Assembly (NCBI RefSeq): GCF_014898055.3
Contig: NW_023603184.1
Location: 28,560,808-28,624,807 of the forward strand
Direction of reading: 5' to 3'
Source: Talpa occidentalis
Lineage: Eukaryota > Chordata > Mammalia > Eulipotyphla > Talpidae
DNA length: 64,000 bases
Shown here: positions 60,961-64,000 of the stretch, piece after piece
Layout: every line of letters starts with the position of its first letter
How positions within the stretch are numbered: position 1 is the stretch's first letter
The notes under the pieces: model-generated
What the model was told of the DNA's origin: nothing
The model's input: only the letters and a program-made list of their open reading frames with translations
Database searches by the model: none
Position numbers and translations under genes: made by a program

Positions 60961-62729
60961 ATCTAGTTGTTTCTTTCTTTGTGCTATTTGCAACCACTCA
61001 TTTATGATCTCTGTCTGTACCTGTCATTTAAATCATGTGGTGTTTGTTCAGCTCTTAACATTTCAGCTTCTCTTATGCTTTTTTCATTTATTAACTCAAA
61101 TGCTCTTTCAGAGAGAAACCTTCCCATATCAATTATTTGGTTAACTTGGTGTGTAGTTATTTGCATATAGTCAGTATAGGAAAGCAGGTTTCTGGTTTTG
61201 TTTTTTGTTTCACTCTCATTATCCTCAGACACAGAGTCATTTTGGCTGCTTTTGAATACATAGCAGCTCTCTGTGTACTGTCCTTAGCCAGTGTCACATT
61301 GTGTGACACTAATTGCTTTTAATAGCTTCCTTGCTATCCAGTGTCTTGTGTATTTTTGGACTTAGAATGAATCTCACTGCACAGAGTTTTGGTTCCTTTT
61401 AGTGGGAAATGAGATTTCAAGGCTGCAATGTAGGTGCTAGTGTCTGTGCTGCCCCACCACCACCTTCCCTCAGCATTAGATCCCATTTCGCATGTAGACT
61501 TCTTAATCTATAGTAAATGCTTCCCTTTGCATACTTGTCGTGTATTTGGTCTCTGCCATTTCTATCCGTATTTGTCTTGTCCCATTCTCCCTTAAGAAAA
61601 TGGCCAAACTGAAGAATTCCTTGTGGACAGTTTACCATTTTGATTCTTCATGTTGGAAGTCAAATCTCACATTAACTTAGGCTTCACAGGAAACCTTAAT
61701 CTTGACCGTCAGTCATGCCTAGCTGATAGTTTGCTTTCTCCCTTGTTTAAATAACCAGAAGGTGAGAGATTCCTTATCTTATAACCACTCTGAGCCATCA
61801 AAAATTATATTTTGATGATATTGTTGGAGTCTTTTATGCACATCTATTTGAATAAATAATTGTTGCATTAAATTTTCTACCTCTCCTGAAATGTTTAAAA
61901 TGAAATACATTTAATCTCTCAGCTATTTGAAAAAAAACATAGCACTAATACATTTCTTTTTATAAACTAAATATTTTTAAAGCTTTGTAGTTTTAGGCAG
62001 ATTTTTGCATTGACGTCCAAGCTGAATCCCAGCTATTGTTGTGCTGTTGTGGGACTACAATACTAAGCCTGTAAATCTAAATGAGTGTTTTTTGTTTAAC
62101 AGGTCTGCTATTAAACTTATATTTAGTAATTCCTATCTTTGCTTCTTGGAAATTGTCTTATGCCCATGTTGGTACATCACAGAATATGCACTTAGGGAAA
62201 AAAAAAAAAATCTCATTTTAAAGACAGACTATACAACTCTCTTCAGAGGTTCCTGTCAGGCCTGGGGTTTCAGCTTCAGTAATACTTTTTGTTTTGTTGG
62301 TGAAACAAAGCCTTATGCGTTCACAGTTCAGTCAACACAGCCTCACAACAGAAGGAGTGAATAAACTTGAAAACGATCATCGTTTGTGGCATCCCTGAGA
62401 ATTTAGCAACCTGGCCTGTGAAATTTTGGATATTCATTTAACGTCTCCGCCCTGCATTTTATTTATTTATTTTAAAGACGGCACGCCTCGTCTAATGGTT
62501 CTTCTGTCTGAAGGAAAGTACAGTATTGTAGGGCTTCTCCCCTCCCCTTTCCTCCCTGGGCACAGAGAAAGGCAAGGAGCCTGTAATTCACAGGGCAGGC
62601 CTCTGTGCCCCTAGGTAAACTCGGTTTCACAAAGGGAATTTCATTGTGGTGCTGCGGCTCCCTAACATAGTGGAGGCTTCAGGAGGCAAGTGGTAAAAGC
62701 TACCAAAGAAAAAGCTGGACTGGAGCCAC

Positions 62730-62737
62730 TGACGTCA
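62730..62737. promoter_or_regulatory. Intronic CRE (tgacgtca)
   Basis: A perfect CREB/ATF palindrome in the context ccactgacgtcatgtcagt. An ATG at 62737 overlaps its last base and opens 80 codons to 62979 (MSVNLWRNPASSACQPAPAL...), with no recognised domain. It may be an intronic enhancer or an alternative promoter. A chance occurrence cannot be excluded. Confidence 0.5.
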
Positions 62738-63101
62738 TGTCAGTAAATCTGTGGAGGAACCCAGCGAGCAGCGCCTGCCAGCCGGCCCCTGCACTTTGGC
62801 CTCGCCTGGACAACGGTTCTCACTGCTTCCTTCTTACACCCCCCACCCCCAGCATGTGGCTTTGTTTTCTTTCTCCCCTTTTCTTCTGTACAATGAGGTT
62901 TGTATTAAAACCTGTAAGCCCTTTGAAACTGCCCTGTAGGGTATTAAGAGGGCAGGGAACTCCCAGGATCCGTAGGTGAAGAGGATTGAAAACTGTCTCC
63001 TAGTGGGACTTCTCGGTGTGATGAATGTGGGTATCACGAGAGCACCAGAGGTACCCACACTTGACACTGTACTTTTAGAGAACTCTGCTTTTACTTACTT
63101 G

Positions 63102-63128
63102 GGGGGGGGTGTTTGTGTGTGTGTGTGG

Positions 63129-63176
<48 letters not shown>

Positions 63177-63196
63177 GTGTGTGTGTGTGTGTGTGG
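63102..63196. repeat. Compound (G)n-(TG)n-(GA)n-(TG)n microsatellite
   Basis: A G-run, then gtttgtgtgtgtgtgtggggg, a pure (AG) tract of over 40 bp, and a second TG tract. The frame 62976-63278 over it is a repeat artefact. 63200-64000 holds no supported feature. Confidence 0.95.
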
Positions 63197-64000
63197 TGGG
63201 GAAAAGGGAAGACTAGTCAGAGGCTGGGTAGAAGTACCAAATTGCAGTCTTCCTATAGAGGGTGATTTAAGAGAATGAGTTCCATGACAAGCCCTTTATT
63301 ACCCATTACTCATTGGTCAGCTGACCCTGAACTCTCCCTGGTTTGCTTATGTAACAGCTAAATCTAGAGCTACATTCTTCTTTACATCTTGGGTATTTGG
63401 AGTCACAACCCCAGGTATTTAGCGCAGACTTGCTGTGCTAAGTCTATTTTTAAATCCAGGGGAACGACATCTAAAAATAAACTATATTCTACCTGTTAAC
63501 TCACTTTTGGGAAGTGTAGATGCTGTCAGGTCACAGCCCTGGATAAGGCTCCCAGAGCGTGGCTCTCCCGTTTTTCCTGCCATTGGTGTGAGCTGCTCGT
63601 CGCTCCACTAACCGTTGTCCTCCTGTTTATTTTCATGCGAATATTTATTGGCAAATAAGAGTGAAACACATTCAGATTGGTTTTGAAGTTTCTGAGTCTT
63701 AGGGTCAGGAACATACTAAAAGCAGTATCTTATCCATGAATCATTAGATGAGTCAGTTCCTGAAACCACTACAAGCCTCATAGTTCTTGGCTACAAGCAA
63801 AAGCAGGAAATCCAGGCTTCAATAACTTCCTTTCCCAGTCCTGGCTGTAGCCGCCGTGGTGGTTAGGTACTGCTGCCTGCCTTTGTAAGCGGTGGGAAGA
63901 TATATGTCTGAGGAACAAAGGCCCTTGAGTCAATTTACTGAAACTGTTTATAATTTGTGGGCTTGATCTGGATGTCAGGATGTATTGGCATTCCCCGCTG

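Larger units (their letters stand above)
45560..64000 (+). other. Probable first intron (partial)
   Basis: This 18-kb stretch downstream of the donor has no recognisable exon or polyadenylation context. It is notably poor in young repeats: two lineage SINEs, a few MIRs, no young L1. That pattern is common for introns carrying regulatory elements. Its end is not in the window. Confidence 0.5.

Overview
This window is mammalian nuclear DNA, not microbial. It has no long open reading frames, abundant MIR, L1 and MaLR-type repeats, many microsatellites and one large CpG island. Eleven copies of a tRNA-derived SINE (about 280-330 bp when full length; pol III head; tail with AATAAA followed by TCTTT) point to a laurasiatherian mammal. 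They look most like the Rhin-1-type SINEs of horseshoe-type bats. That placement comes from memory of repeat families, not from a database search, so it is tentative.

Layout. (1) 1-43.9 kb is AT-rich, repeat-dense and intergenic-like: MIR, L1 remnants of several ages, MaLR-like LTRs, eight or nine of the lineage SINEs, four copies of one LTR family (13998-14437, 33942-34356, 36090-36541, about 36971-37480), and a 270-bp perfect (AC) array at 14435-14704. The only protein-derived gene remnant I recognise is a processed HMGN2 pseudogene (about 25615-26370). It is dead (internal stop, degraded core) and split by a later L1 insertion. A strong CTCF-type motif lies at 805-823.

(2) About 43905-45560 is a CpG island with a plus-strand promoter signature: two perfect CRE palindromes (44389-44396, 44441-44448), GC boxes, three tandem MCAT/TEAD-type motifs (44495-44521), no TATA box, and a consensus splice donor at 44913/44914. 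I read it as the promoter and mostly non-coding first exon of a plus-strand gene whose coding exons lie beyond the window. I could not identify that gene.

(3) 45.6-64 kb is probably its first intron. It is poor in young repeats (two lineage SINEs, no young L1) and contains unique AT-rich blocks, an inverted pair of GATA sites (51073-51100), and a further perfect CRE at 62730-62737 that could mark an internal enhancer or alternative promoter.

No CRISPR array, operon, tRNA/rRNA gene or novel multi-gene system is visible. The most noteworthy points are the CRE plus MCAT promoter, the LTR family with its termini and target-site evidence, the nested HMGN2/L1 structure, the pure (AC)135 array abutting an LTR, and a young L1 insertion with a perfect 16-bp duplication.
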